DNA of 64,000 bases. Origin: Syngnathus acus. Its lineage: Eukaryota; Chordata; Actinopteri; Syngnathiformes; Syngnathidae. Location: NCBI RefSeq assembly GCF_901709675.1, contig NC_051105.1, positions 12,320,604 to 12,384,603 of the forward strand, written 5' to 3'. A program made the position numbers and the translations under genes. Shown here piece by piece: positions 54,098-64,000 of this stretch. Position 1 is the stretch's first letter; each line of letters starts with the position of its first letter. The notes beneath the pieces were generated by a model that was given only the letters and a program-made list of their open reading frames with translations, made no database searches and had not been told where the DNA came from.

Positions 54098-54177
54098 TTG
54101 ACTGCTGGGATAGGCTCCAGCACACCCGCGACCCCCGTGGGGACTGAGCGGTTCAAAAATGGATGGATGGATGGACC
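54098..54177 (+). mobile_element. V-SINE 3'-end fragment
   Basis: GCTGGGATAGGCTCCAGCAC through GCGACCCCCGTGGGGACTGA and a (GGAT)n tail; the rest of the SINE is absent. Confidence 0.85.
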
Positions 54178-54414
54178 TGCAGGGATTTTCACACCTCTAT
54201 TTTTTTACTTGGTGTACAACTAAAAAACTAAAAAGTTAGTGTACATATGTTTTTGCTAGTGTAAATATGTTCTTGTACATATGGTGTTTTGTGTTATTGA
54301 CCAGTAAATACAATTACTCTACAGACACCTTGTCATTTAACTACTAGCACCCCCCTGCTTCCTCAAAAAAAAAAAGGTCTCCTCTTTTTCAGAAACCCAA
54401 ATCTGGTCAACCTA

Positions 54415-54838
54415 CAGAAAGAATACAAAGATGTGAAAAGAGCCAATTTGTAGAAGTGCTTTGGGCAATGGGTCTGGAAATGAAACACAAAACCTGAGTA
54501 AACCCTACAGACAAAATGTGCGTTTCACAATCAAACTCTATATTTTGAGGCACGTATCCCAAAGCAGGACAGATTTCCTTGATGTACTACGTTCAAGAAA
54601 TGTGTCATGTCTCCACTCCGCATTCGCCCTGCCGATCGACATTCCGCCACACGTACTGTCAGCTGCCACAATCCCGTCATGACGCTAGTCTACATTCAGC
54701 GAGTAAGGTAGTTCTCCGTTACACACACTGCTACGCCCTCCTGCCACGATTCCGCTCTTGTCCACGAGTGGAGTAACTTTCCATTTCGCACACAGCCAGC
54801 TTCTACGCCCCTCGCGCTAATCCTCGATCGCATGCTAA
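54415..54838. other. No recognised feature, possible LTR piece
   Basis: C-rich from about 54600 to 54830 with CGCCACACG/TACGCCCTCC-like repeats similar in texture to the LTR-like stretch at 55200-55830, into which the LINE tail at 54841 may have inserted. Confidence 0.3.
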
Positions 54839-54840
54839 CA

Positions 54841-55138
54841 AGTCAAGTCAAGTTTATTTATATAGCCCTAAATCACAAGCAGTCTCAAAGGGCTTCACAT
54901 ATACAAAACAAATTGACAATTATCCTCAAAGCATCCCCTGATCTTAAGCTCCCAAGAGGGCAAGGAAAAACTAAAAAAAAACCTACTAGGGGAAAAATGA
55001 GAAAGCTTGAGAAGGGACCACAGATGGGAGGATCCCCCTTTCAGGATCACCAGGCTGCAATGGATGCAGAGAGGGCACATAAAATACATAATATAAAAAA
55101 TCAAAGAAAGAGTGGATGTCCAAATCAAAGCGAAGAGC
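54841..55138 (-). mobile_element. LINE 3' UTR with (TCAAG)-type tail, copy 2
   Basis: Same sequence as 26283-26640 (TCAAGTCAAGTTTATTTATA, GGGCTTCACAT, GATCTTAAGCTCCC, TTTCAGGATCACCAG), minus strand relative to the parental LINE. No ORF. Confidence 0.75.
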
Positions 55139-55199
55139 TGCAGGAGGTGCCCTCGATTGTCCTAACGTCCTTGATTGTTCTAACCAATCAGAAACTGGC

Positions 55200-55828
55200 T
55201 GCTCTAATCATTGCTCATCGCCACCACCTGTTCCTTGTTACCCGCTCATCATAGTATGTATTTAGACACCGTTCTCCCATCACTCCTGGCCGGGTCATCT
55301 GCATTGCTACACGCCCTCCTTGCTACCTGTTCCTCCTCGCTGGATCTCTTTGCTCTGATTCCTGACACCGAACCTTGCCTGAACCAACCACAAATGATCA
55401 GTAACACGCCTGGCTTGACCACCTGTCGCTGACTACAGCTTGCTGTGCTCTACCTGATCCGACGCCTGCCTGTGTACCGACCTCCCGGGCCATCTGTCTG
55501 CATTCCTAGCCTGCCTATCTATCTATCTATCTACCTGCCCCCCCACATACACACACACACCTACCTATCCACCTGCCTGCCCACTGGTCTGTCTTCCCTA
55601 CCTCCCTGCACTCGGCTTTAAAAACGCCCAGCCGTGTCCCGGAGCCTGTCGTCACCCGTCCTCGGCTGTTCCTCTGTCACTGCCCCGCCCACTCTCTCCT
55701 TCCTCCTCGACCCAGCTTCCCTACTGCTGATGCCCTGCCCGGAACCCCATTTTCTCTCTTCTTTTTTTCCCTCCTTCTATTTCAATAAACAAGGTTCGTG
55801 TTGACCTGGTTGTCCTACCCAGTCCATA
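55200..55828 (+). mobile_element. Probable LTR (3' part)
   Basis: C-rich sequence with a TATA-like GGCTTTAAAAACGCCCAG, a (CTAT)n patch (55515-55533), TTCAATAAACAAGG as polyadenylation signal, and a right end CCATAACA, arranged as in Gypsy-type LTRs. The left end was not found, perhaps because of the LINE-tail insertion at 54841. Confidence 0.5.
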
Positions 55829-56280
55829 ACAAAATGTTAATGTTCCAAAAATGAAAATGAACCAATTGGTTGTGCAGATATATTGCAAGATCTATGATAG
55901 GATAATTTGATTTATGACCATCATTCCTTCCTTGACTGAATGAAGGTGTTTGTCTGTAAGAAGCTACGCATGATAAGGTCTATGCATGAAATCACGGCAG
56001 AAAAATTGTACACTTTGTTTTCATTTGTGTTTGACCTTCAAAGTTATCTGGTGTCCCATCATAATATAGAGAGCCATAGACTACGGGACAGTGTGTTTTT
56101 AATAGACTCCAGATCCATCATTGCTTGCACTTTTACAAGCATTTTTAAGTATTCCATTCACTGAGTGCCAAAAGTGAAAAGCATAAGAATTGCCCTTTTA
56201 AGCACCTTCATTATTCCATGCAGAGTACTAAACCATTTAGAATAGATCCAATTTAGCACTGCAGTGTAGTCACCAGTGTA
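55829..56280. other. No recognisable feature
   Basis: AT-rich, nothing recognised. Confidence 0.45.
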
Positions 56281-56919
56281 GTTACCAAACCCACGTCTTT
56301 CCTTGTACTTTGTTAACGCTACAATATAGTTACTATATACTAGATCTGTGGAATAACGACGAGGCTGACGTCATGGCGCACGCGCGGCGTTGTTGACAAA
56401 GGACGAGGAATTTGATCGATGGATTTAATGATTTGGAGGGACACAGATGTTTGATAATATTATTGCTTACATATATAATAGTTATTTGATATATAATTTA
56501 TATATTGTTATATGGGCCTGTGGAATATTTTGAAGTGCAAGCGCCGTCAGCTGCGCGCACCCGCGCGCCCGCGTTTATGACATTGTTGACATAAAGGACG
56601 ATCGATGGATTTAATGAATTGGAGTGACAGATGGTTTTATAAACATGTTATTTATGTAATAGTTATTTGAATAACTCTGAATGTTACGTCAGGCCCGTTC
56701 TCAGCTCTTTGTTTCTGTTTATGTCACGTTAGCATACCTATCGTTTAGCCTCTTGTTGCTCGTTCATGTCTGTTCTTGGTGTTGGATTTTGTCCAATGAA
56801 TTTCCCCCAAAATGCGACTTATACTCCGTAGCGACTTATATATGGTTTTCTTTTCACGTTATTGTGCATTTTATGGCTAATGCGACCGATATTCCGGAGT
56901 TTTAGTCCGAAAAATACGG
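56281..56919. mobile_element. TACCGT-A element, copy 4, left end missing
   Basis: Starts within the internal block at ACCAAACCCACGTCTTTCCT, includes two roughly 190-bp repeats and ends TTTTAGTCCGAAAAATACGG with TA at 56920-56921. The left terminus is deleted. Confidence 0.8.
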
Positions 56920-56934
56920 TAAAAAGATCTGGAG

Positions 56935-57300
56935 CTCCAATGACATCTTAAGAAGAACCAAGCTAAAGCTTTATAAGACGCTAGTAGTGCCAGTACTGCT
57001 GTATGGATGCGAAACGTGGAAAATGAATAAAGGGGACAGCAAGGCAATTGATGTGTTCCACAACCAATGCCTACGAAGAATACTCCGCATACATTGGCAA
57101 GATCACATCAGCACTAAAGACCTATTAGAGAGAGCTGAAATGGAGCCATTGAGTGAAGAAGTTAGGATGCGCTAGATGGAAAATGATTGGACACATGCTA
57201 CGGCAAGACCACAACAACGACTGCAACACAGCCATGATCTGGGTATCAGAAGAAGAAGAAGACTTTGACTTTGACTTTGAGAAGGAAAAAGAAAGGAAGA
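56935..57300 (+). pseudogene. LINE reverse transcriptase C-terminus fragment (RTE-like)
   Basis: 56987-57175 reads VLLYGCETWKMNKGDSKAI then CLRRILRIHWQDHIS and LLERAEMEPLSEEVRMR; a shift adds RWKMIGHMLRQD. The YGCETW and RRILRI.W.DHI order is typical of the thumb/C-terminus of RTE-like and related LINEs. It is followed by a GACTTT-repeat patch (57260-57280). No endonuclease or palm. Confidence 0.65.
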
Positions 57301-57450
57301 CCGAAGACCGCCTGGAGGCGTACTGTCGAGAAAGAAAGGATAGAAGCAGGATGGAAGTGATCGTCTGAAGCGAGGACTGCAGCAGCTGACCGTGACAAGT
57401 GGAAGCGCTCTGTGAAGGCTTATGTGCCACAAAGCACGAAGTGAATAGAT

Positions 57451-58534
57451 CAGCGGTGGCCAACCCGCGGCTCGCGAGCCGCATGCGGCTCTTTGGCTAG
57501 TTTCATGCGGCTCTTTTACGTTCATATCAACATTTGTGTTTATTTTTCGTGCGTATTTGCTTCGCTTGAGTTCAATATGGTATTTTGGTCAAACGCGCAG
57601 GCGCGTGAGGTGAAATCCCGCAAAGGAGGAGGGACAAACAGAGCGATTGGTTTTGCTGGCTTTTTAATGGCTGGCGACTGTGACTACGGGGGCCCATTAG
57701 GTCCAGAAAAGCTGACAAGACGCTTGCCAAAATGGCAAGGAAAAAATGCACAGCTAAACGAATATATGACGATGAACACAGGACGTTTTTAACAGAGTTA
57801 AAGTTGTTTTTTGTTGAACGCTATGGCAAGCCTTTCTGCCTCATATGTCGGACGTCATTGGCGCATTTAAAAGCTTCAAATGGTCAGCGCCACTTCAGCT
57901 CACTTCATGCCAATATCGATAAGGACTTTGCAAAAGGGACTGAATTTCGCAAGCACAAGTTTGGAGACTTTGAAAAATAGGTACAGTTTTTCAAAAAAAT
58001 TACGAAGCACTCAGAGACTGTCACACTTGCATTGTTTCAACTGGCTTGGAACATTGCACGGCTAAAAAGCCATACAATGAAGTGGAGTTCGTTAAAATAT
58101 GCCTCAGTGACGTTATTGAAATCTTGTCTCCTGAAAACGACGAACTCAAACGAATGGTCTGTCCCGCCACACATAGTAAGTGAAAAAACTTATTATGTTT
58201 TTGTTTGTGGAATTTGTTGAACTGAGAGTTTGTCTGTGTGAGACAATGCACACAATGTTCATTGTTGAAAATGTGGTCTTTGGTCTGTGGTTTTAGTACT
58301 GTAGGAGTCAATTTGTCATCATGTTGGTGCGTGACATAATAATGTCACACAATAAATTTGGCTGAGCAGAGGAGTGTGTGTGCGTGTGTGTGTGCGTGTG
58401 CGTGCGCGTTTGTGTGCGTGTGTGTGTGTGTGTGGGGGGGGGGGGTGTTCATCTGTGCTCATGTGTATGATGTGGCTCTTTGCGATGACAGTAAAAAATG
58501 TGGCTCTTAGTCTCTGACTGGTTGGCCACCCTTG
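57451..58534 (+). mobile_element. hAT-7 (GTF2IRD2-like) internally deleted, 8-bp TSD
   Basis: Ends CAGCGGTGGCCAACCCGCGG and GACTGGTTGGCCACCCTTG flanked by GAATAGAT (57443-57450 and 58535-58542). The ORF at 57732-57980 encodes the zinc-finger N-terminus of a hAT transposase, and 58060-58170 a C-terminal part. A GT-rich microsatellite (58375-58445) lies near the right end. Confidence 0.9.
57732..58180 (+). pseudogene. hAT transposase remnant: zinc finger plus C-terminal piece
   Basis: Open at 57732-57980: KRIYDDEHRTFLTELKLFF, YGKPFCLICRTSLAHLKASN (C-x2-C) and RHFSSLHANIDKDF (H-x4-H), a BED-like finger, ending at a stop after KHKFGDFEK. In another frame near 58075-58180, NEVEFVKICLSDVIEILSPE follows. 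The catalytic part is deleted. Confidence 0.78.
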
Positions 58535-58536
58535 GA

Positions 58537-58653
<117 letters not shown>

Positions 58654-60261
58654 AGGAGTAACTATACCCAATTTATTTCATAAAGTAACGTATCCTTATA
58701 TATACTAGAGAGAGAGAGAAAATAATCAGTAAATATAACCAATTTATTTTATAAAGTAACATTTCCAAAACTGTATACAGGTCTTTGGAATATGGGTGGA
58801 AGGTGGAATACAAGAAGAAAGGTCCAAGCCAAAAGTCTACTGACAGCATTTTTTTTTTATTCCATTTTGCCCCAGAAAATGCCCAGTTAAGAAACAATGG
58901 TCCATGGTCACTGTGAACATGTCTACAACTACACATACGTAGACGTTTAATATAAATTCAAGTACTTTTCAAAGCAACATGCTGCTGTATCATGATATCT
59001 TAAATGGCATCATGTGTTGTATACATTTGCACCCACTAGCATATACGTACATGGGTGTGCCATTTCCATAATCCAATTTATATCAAAAGGCACAATTTAT
59101 TACCCATTTATTCTCTTCTTATACAGTCTTGCAACCTTGTTGTCCCCTAGGCCATGATGACGAATGGAAAAACAGAAGGGATTAGGTTACCAGGAAATTG
59201 AAAAGGTGAAAAAGCACACAGAGATACAGGGTTTCTGTGGTTTAAATCACACATACAGATGAGGATAGCATGTGTTTAAGACATGAGAAGGCCAGAGTAT
59301 AGTTTGATCGAATGTGGTGTGCGATACCTGGAGATGAATGAGTGTGCCATGTATTTATTGTAGGAAGTTAAAATGATTACTGCATATATTAAGGAACAGG
59401 AGTATATAGTATACAGTGAGAAAGGATTTTTGCCACCACAATGCATATTGAAATAAGAGTCACAATCCTTTTTTTAAATCAAGATGGTGCTACCAGGTGG
59501 CGGCAGATTACTGAAATTTTTAATGGTATAATAAAAGATTTTGATTCTGAGTTTGTCTGGAGCAAGTGTGGGCATTTAGAGTACAAAACCTATTTAGTTC
59601 AAAGTCATGAATGACCTCTGAATTGTGGCCAACTCCTTACACCTCCCCTCCTGAATATACGCTTCTCCATTGGTATCTCACGCTGTCCTTGAATGTTTCC
59701 ACTCACACACAAAAGACAGCACTTAGTTAGCTCAGTTGAAGTCCTCACAAGGCCACCTATTCTTGCTCTATGAACACAAACCAAATGTATTTTCTGATGA
59801 AGGTAAAAGAAAAACCAAATTTTGCTTAAATCATATCCAAGCTGTTCAACAATGTGATAGCAAGAAAAGATGTACTATATGTAATATAATAAAATATAGT
59901 TTATTGTTGTATTTTGCTGATCTTTTTTTCTTAAAATTAAAAATACATTTAGTCGGATCTTTTAATTTCATGCTGTAATAGCCTTAAAATTTCTCTTGTG
60001 TTTGCGATCATAAGTACATATTTGAGGTATGTAACAAAACAAAATGTGTCAAAATGGGAAAGAAACGCAATACAAGTGAATGGAAGGACTTATTTGGATA
60101 AGATTCAAAATGTCTTCATATACTATATAGGGTAGTTATTTTGTTCAGACAAACAAATTTTTTTTAGCTGTGTCTCCAGTCTTCTTCAGATGCATCCTCC
60201 GACGTGCTACTGGCGTGTCGTTTATCAGCTGGCCGGCTCGGCAGACCTGTCAGAGTCTACC
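58654..60261. other. No recognisable gene; one short duplication
   Basis: AT-rich. ATTTATTTCATAAAGTAACG (58671 onward) recurs as ATTTATTTTATAAAGTAACA at 58742. No TE terminus or ORF support otherwise. Confidence 0.45.
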
Positions 60262-60269
60262 CTATACAG

Positions 60270-60824
60270 CAGTGGTCCCCAACCACCGGGCCGCGGACCG
60301 GTACCGGTCCGTGGGTCACTTGGTACCGGGCCGCCAAGCCGCACAGAAAAAAAAAAAAATTATCGACGATCAATTAATTCAGATCAAGACACTCGTCCCG
60401 GTCACGTGACATGTTTCCCCAGTCGAGCCCGCAAAGCTAATATGTGGCGACAGGCTAACTAACCAGGCAATGAAGCATTCAAAACTGCTTCAACACATGG
60501 AGACCAAGCATCCTGCAATAAAAGACAAACCTTAATCACTTCGGGTGTCATTGTCTCCGATTACGTCTAGATGGGACCGGCTCGTTTCTGAGAAACAAAC
60601 TCAGTGCTCCCACTAATTCAACGTAATGGTGAGTTTTATTTTTGTCATTTGTACTTGTTTTTATGTCAGTCGTATCATTTTATTTCATCGTATTTATATA
60701 TTTATTATAAATGTATTATTTATTTATTTATATAAATGTATTATTTATTTATATAAATGCCGGTCCGCAAAAATATTTCTGACATGTAACCGGTCCGTGG
60801 CGCAAAAAAGGTTGGGGACCACTG
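60270..60824 (+). mobile_element. hAT-8 non-autonomous element with 8-bp TSD
   Basis: Ends CAGTGGTCCCCAACCACCGG and GGTTGGGGACCACTG flanked by CTATACAG (60262-60269 and 60825-60832). Sub-terminal GGACCGGTACCGG/CCGGTCCGTGG motifs recur. Contains short transposase pieces (see next entry). The target is the tip of a Tc1 element. Confidence 0.92.
60440..60630 (+). pseudogene. hAT BED-finger and C-terminal tail remnant
   Basis: Around 60465-60535 the frame reads AMKHSKLLQHMETKHPAIKD, the H-x-H end of a BED zinc finger. From about 60535 another frame reads LRVSLSPITSRWDRLVSEK then QTQCSH and a stop, the usual extreme C-terminus of the same hAT transposases. Everything between is deleted. Confidence 0.7.
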
Positions 60825-60828
60825 CTAT

Positions 60829-60866
60829 ACAGGACTGTCTCAGAAAATTAGAATTTAGTGATAAAG
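60829..60866 (+). mobile_element. Tc1 terminal fragment
   Basis: ACAGGACTGTCTCAGAAAAT followed by TAGAATTTAGTGATAAAG matches the first 35-40 bp of the Tc1 inverted repeat at 61081, then diverges. The upstream part of the site is on the other side of hAT-8. Confidence 0.8.
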
Positions 60867-61014
60867 CCTTAATAAATAAATAAAGCCTTAAACCATAATT
60901 TGGGAACTCAAAACATTACACAACAGCCCGGGGGTAACAAATATTGAGGCAAAGAAATATCCAACCATTATCTTAACCTCATACTCACGAGGGATGCGAG
61001 TGCAAGGGGGCCTA

Positions 61015-61078
61015 TTCCAGTTGACTTTGTAGGCGGGGGACACCCTGAACTGGTTGTCAGCAAATCTCAGGGCCCACA
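61015..61078 (-). mobile_element. V-SINE fragment
   Basis: GGCGGGGGACACCCTGAACT and GGTTGTCAGCAAA match the minus-strand V-SINE block; about 60 bp, cut by the Tc1 at 61081. Confidence 0.65.
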
Positions 61079-61080
61079 TA

Positions 61081-62664
61081 CAGGACTGTCTCAGAAAATT
61101 AGAATATTGTAATAAAGTTCTTTATTTTCTGAAATGCAATCAAAAAAAGACAAATGTCATACATTCTGGATTCATTACAACTCAACTGAAATATTGCAAG
61201 CCTTTTATTATTTTAATATTGCTGATTATGGCATACATCTTAAGAAAACTCAAATATCCTATCTCAAAATATTAGAATATCATGAAAAAGTACACTACTA
61301 GGGTATTCAACTAATCACTTGAATCATCTAATTAACTCCTGAGCCTTGAAAAACACTCAGCTTGGTTCAGTAAACTAAATCACAAGTATGGGGAAGACTG
61401 CTGATCTGACTGCTGTCCAGAGGACCATCATTGACACTCTCCATCAGGAGGGTAAGACACAAAAAGAAATTTCTCAAAGAGCAAGCTGTTCACAGAGTGC
61501 AGTTTCAAAGCACATCCACAAAAAGTCTGTTGGAAGGGGGAAATGTGGCAGGAAACGCCGCACAACCAAGAGAGATGACTGCAGCCTTAACAGCATTGTG
61601 AAGAAGAGTCGCTTCCAGAATTCGGGGGAGCTTCAAAGACAGTGGACTGAAGCTGGAGTCCAGGTATCAAAAGCCACTGTTCACAGACGTATCTGGGAAA
61701 TGGGCTACAATAGCCGTATTCCCATGGTCAAGCCACTTCTGAACTCAAGACAACGGAAGAAGCGTTTGACTTGGACTATGGAAAAGAAGCACTGGACAGT
61801 TGCAGAGTGGTCCAAAGTCCTCTTTTCAGACGAAAGCAAGTTTTGTATTTCATTTGGAAGTCAAGGCGCCAGAATCTGGAGAAAGGCTGGAGAGGAGCAA
61901 AATCCAAGTTGCTTGAAATCCAGTGAGAAGTTCCCACAGTCAGCGATGGTTTGGGGAGCCACGTCAGCTGCTGGTGTTGGTCCACTGTGTTTACAGTCCA
62001 GAGTAAATGCAGCTGTGTACCAAGAGATTTTAGAGCACTACATGCTTCCGTCTGCTGAAAAGCTCTATGGAGATGATGATTTCATTTTTCAGCATGATCT
62101 GGCACCTGCCCACAGTTCCAAAACCACCAGTAAATGGTGGACTGACCATGGCATTACTGTCCTCGATTGGCCTGCTAATTTCCCTGACCTGAACCCCTTA
62201 GAGAATTTGTGGGGTATTGTGAAGAAGAAGCTGAAAGACACCAGAACCAACAATGCAAATGAGCTAAAGGCCGCTATTGAAGCATCCTGGGCCTCCATAA
62301 CACCTCAGCAATGCCACAGGCTGATTGCCTCCATGCCACGCCGCATTGATGCAGTAATCCGTGCAAAGGATTCCCAACCAAGTACTGAGTGCATTAAGGG
62401 ACATTTTCAAATGTTTTATTTTGTTTTGCTGTTATAAATCTTTTTTTTCACTTGGTCTGAGGAAATATTTTAATATTTTGAGATAGGAGTTTTGAGTTTT
62501 CTTAAGCTGTAAGCCATAATCAGCAATATTAAAATAATAAAAGGCTTGCGATATTTCAGTTGATTTGTAAAGAGTCCAGAATGTATGACATTTGTCTTTT
62601 TTTAATTGCATTTCAGAAAATAAAGAACTTTATCACAATATTCTAATTTTCTGAGACAGTCCTG
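61081..62664 (+). mobile_element. Complete Tc1 element with about 210-bp inverted repeats
   Basis: Begins CAGGACTGTCTCAGAAAATT after TA (61079-61080) and ends TTTTCTGAGACAGTCCTG before TA (62665-62666). The inverted repeats extend to about 61275 and from about 62460, sharing GACAAATGTCATACATTCTG and CTCAAAATATTAGAATAT-type internal blocks. One transposase gene lies between them. Confidence 0.95.
61388..62437 (+). CDS. Tc1-like transposase, intact 349 residues
   Basis: Cut-and-paste DDE transposase that excises its own element and inserts it at TA dinucleotides. Helix-turn-helix regions lie at about 10-45 (RTIIDTLHQEGKTQKEISQR) and 65-110, separated by the GRGKCGRKRR AT-hook-like segment (49-58). 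Catalytic triad: D148 in LFSDESKF, D237 in FQHDLAPAH, E272 in NPLENLWG, giving 34 residues between the last two (DD34E). The length is usual for Tc1. No stop or frameshift. The last residues FYFVLLL are unusual but shared with the copy at 22983, so they look family-specific. Activity is not proven. Confidence 0.95.
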   Translation: MGKTADLTAVQRTIIDTLHQEGKTQKEISQRASCSQSAVSKHIHKKSVGRGKCGRKRRTTKRDDCSLNSIVKKSRFQNSGELQRQWTEAGVQVSKATVHRRIWEMGYNSRIPMVKPLLNSRQRKKRLTWTMEKKHWTVAEWSKVLFSDESKFCISFGSQGARIWRKAGEEQNPSCLKSSEKFPQSAMVWGATSAAGVGPLCLQSRVNAAVYQEILEHYMLPSAEKLYGDDDFIFQHDLAPAHSSKTTSKWWTDHGITVLDWPANFPDLNPLENLWGIVKKKLKDTRTNNANELKAAIEASWASITPQQCHRLIASMPRRIDAVIRAKDSQPSTECIKGHFQMFYFVLLL

Positions 62665-62682
62665 TATAGTATACAAAGACTA

Positions 62683-63312
62683 TGAACCTTATCCAAATAA
62701 TTCGAGAAAGTTTTGGACATGACGGAGTCAAAGCGACACGCCGTTTGGAGAAGCTGAAGCGAGCTCGTCATATAAATCACCTGATTTTCAACCTGCGATG
62801 CAGGAACGAGGACATAACACCGGCCAGCCTCAACATAAAAAACTCCATCCCGACGAGGAATGCAGAAATCCAAAAGGCAAGGAAAGGGCTCCTCAGAGAG
62901 TAAGAATGACGGCGAATAGGATAAACAAAATCAACGTGCAAATAAAAGAGGAAATGGACAGATTCAAAAACTATACTACACCGGGGAGAAGAATATAGAG
63001 GAGGAAGCAAAAGAATACTTGAAGACCACCTTTGAGCAGGAGTTTGGCATAACAAAACATCAGATCAAAAAATTAAACAACCTCATAGAAACAAACATAA
63101 AAAAAGCAGACAAACACCCTTCAAAACCAACAAAAGATGGCTGCGAAACTTATCAACGCACACCCTCATGGAAGCAGAAAAAAACTGTGCTAACGAAAGG
63201 TCTAAACTTTACCATTACACCCAAAAAAGTACCCAAAGAAGAATACATACTCGCCACAGAACTAGCATGTCATAAAATCCAAGACCAGGAACAGAAGGCA
63301 GAATATAATATA
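62683..63312 (+). pseudogene. Penelope-like element N-terminal region
   Basis: 62682-62903 reads IIRESFGHDGVKATRRLEKL and HINHLIFNLRCRNEDITPAS; after shifts, VRMTANRINKINVQIKEEMD and FEQEFGITKHQIKKLNNLIE; then VLTKGLNFTITPKKVPKEEY (63180-63270). The KGLNF.ITP.K.P motif just before the RT domain is characteristic of Penelope-like elements. At least two frameshifts. RT and GIY-YIG domains are absent because a LINE 3' end begins at 63313. Confidence 0.75.
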
Positions 63313-64000
63313 ATATAATATAGAATAGATCTTTATTGTCATTGTCACACATGTACAACGAAATTTAAAAAGTGCCAACCGATCAGTGCATGAAATTAAA
63401 AAAAAAATAGAATAAATAGAATAAAAAGATAAAAAAATACAAGCTAAAAACCCGCAGAAGAACATACACAGACATAATCATTTCCTTTTAGCGGCATTCA
63501 ATGTGACTACCGCTGTAGGGTAAAAACTGTTGGCGAATCTGGTAGTCCTTGACCTAATTGATCTGTAGCGTCTGCCTGATGGCAACAGTTCGAAAAGGGA
63601 GTGGCCAGGGTGGGAAGTGTCCTTCAGAATGTTCTGTGTTTTTTTTGAGACAGCGGGTTCTGTGTAGGTCTTCCAGTGTGGGGAGAGGGCAGCCAATGAT
63701 CTTCTGTGCTGTGTTGATGACCCCTTGGAGCTTTTTCCTCTAAGCAGCAGTGCAGCTGGAGTACCAAACACATATACAGTACGTTAAAGTGCTTTCTATG
63801 GAGCAGCGATAGAAGGACACCAGCAGTCTTTGTGTAATGCTGTGCCTCCTCAGCACCCTTAGGAAGTAGAGTCTCTGCTGGGCCTTTTTAAGCATCTCAG
63901 AGGTGTTCACGCCCCAGGTGAAGTCCTCCTCGATGTGGACTCCCAGGTAGCGGAAGGAGGACACCCTCTCCACACAGACCCCGTTGATGATAACTGGTGG
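63313..64000 (-). mobile_element. L2-like LINE 3' end (continues beyond window)
   Basis: Tail of TATAA/AGAAT type at 63300-63335, AATAAAGATCTATTC signal on the minus strand, 3' UTR with TTCGTTGTACATGTGTGACA, then the RT C-terminus in two frames: 63740-63973 (VSSFRYLGVHIEEDFTW, QQRLYFLRVLRR) and 63478-63771 (HPGHSLFELLPSGRRYRSIR). A frameshift lies near 63745. A different subfamily from that at 17017. The rest lies outside the window. Confidence 0.85.

Larger units (their letters stand above)
52665..54414 (+). mobile_element. hAT-6 with BED-finger transposase remnant and nested insertions
   Basis: Left end TAGGGTGACCAGACGTCC and right end ATCTGGTCAACCTA form inverted termini. No clean 8-bp duplication. 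Contains an LTR-like segment (52790-53270), transposase remnants (53367-53830), an L2 3' UTR (53838-53998), more coding remnant, and a V-SINE tail (54098-54177). Confidence 0.6.

Noticed and set aside
57125-57525. Minus-strand ORFs of about 118 residues
   Set aside because: Antisense to the LINE RT fragment and the GACTTT patch; two frames open at once without motifs.

Overview
This window is vertebrate, almost certainly percomorph teleost, nuclear DNA. It is AT-rich and has no recognisable host exon. It holds the usual fish repeat complement: L2/Rex1-like LINEs, tRNA-derived SINEs of two families, Tc1 and Tigger-like elements, many hAT derivatives, Penelope-like remnants and solo LTRs. Genus cannot be read from sequence alone. 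I found no CRISPR array, operon or microbial feature.

Layout: 1-12 kb has a LINE-A 5' end, V-SINEs, and two copies of a TA-flanked family (called TACCGT-A here); one copy contains an hAT that itself contains a Tigger-like element. 12-26 kb has a SINE with a 12-bp target duplication, a TACCGT-B element, an internally deleted LINE-A, and the best gene in the window: an L2/Rex1-like LINE with an open 999-codon reading frame (17017-20016). An internally deleted Tc1 and an hAT/Tigger nest follow. 26-39 kb has LINE ends, solo LTRs, a Penelope-like fragment, and a long minus-strand L2 interrupted by a shorter L2 copy flanked by TGATAT. 39-50 kb has a LINE-A remnant, a four-level nest (hAT in hAT around a TACCGT-C element around a LINE) and a 4.9-kb element with 30-bp terminal inverted repeats. 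That element carries broken coding sequence resembling a transposase C-terminus and a ubiquitin-specific-protease-like peptidase. 50-64 kb has further hAT elements with clean 8-bp duplications, a (GATA)n tract, an intact Tc1 transposase gene (61388-62437), a Penelope-like N-terminus and the 3' end of another LINE running off the window.

How it works together: only two genes look intact, the L2-like ORF (endonuclease plus reverse transcriptase) and the Tc1 transposase. Most of the remainder is non-autonomous or decayed and would depend on enzymes encoded elsewhere. The nests and target duplications give a relative order of insertion. The least ordinary items are the peptidase-bearing TIR element (44815-49730), a hairpin at the 5' tip of LINE-A that recurs with compensatory stem changes in a second LINE family, and three TA-flanked families sharing CCGT...ACGG termini.
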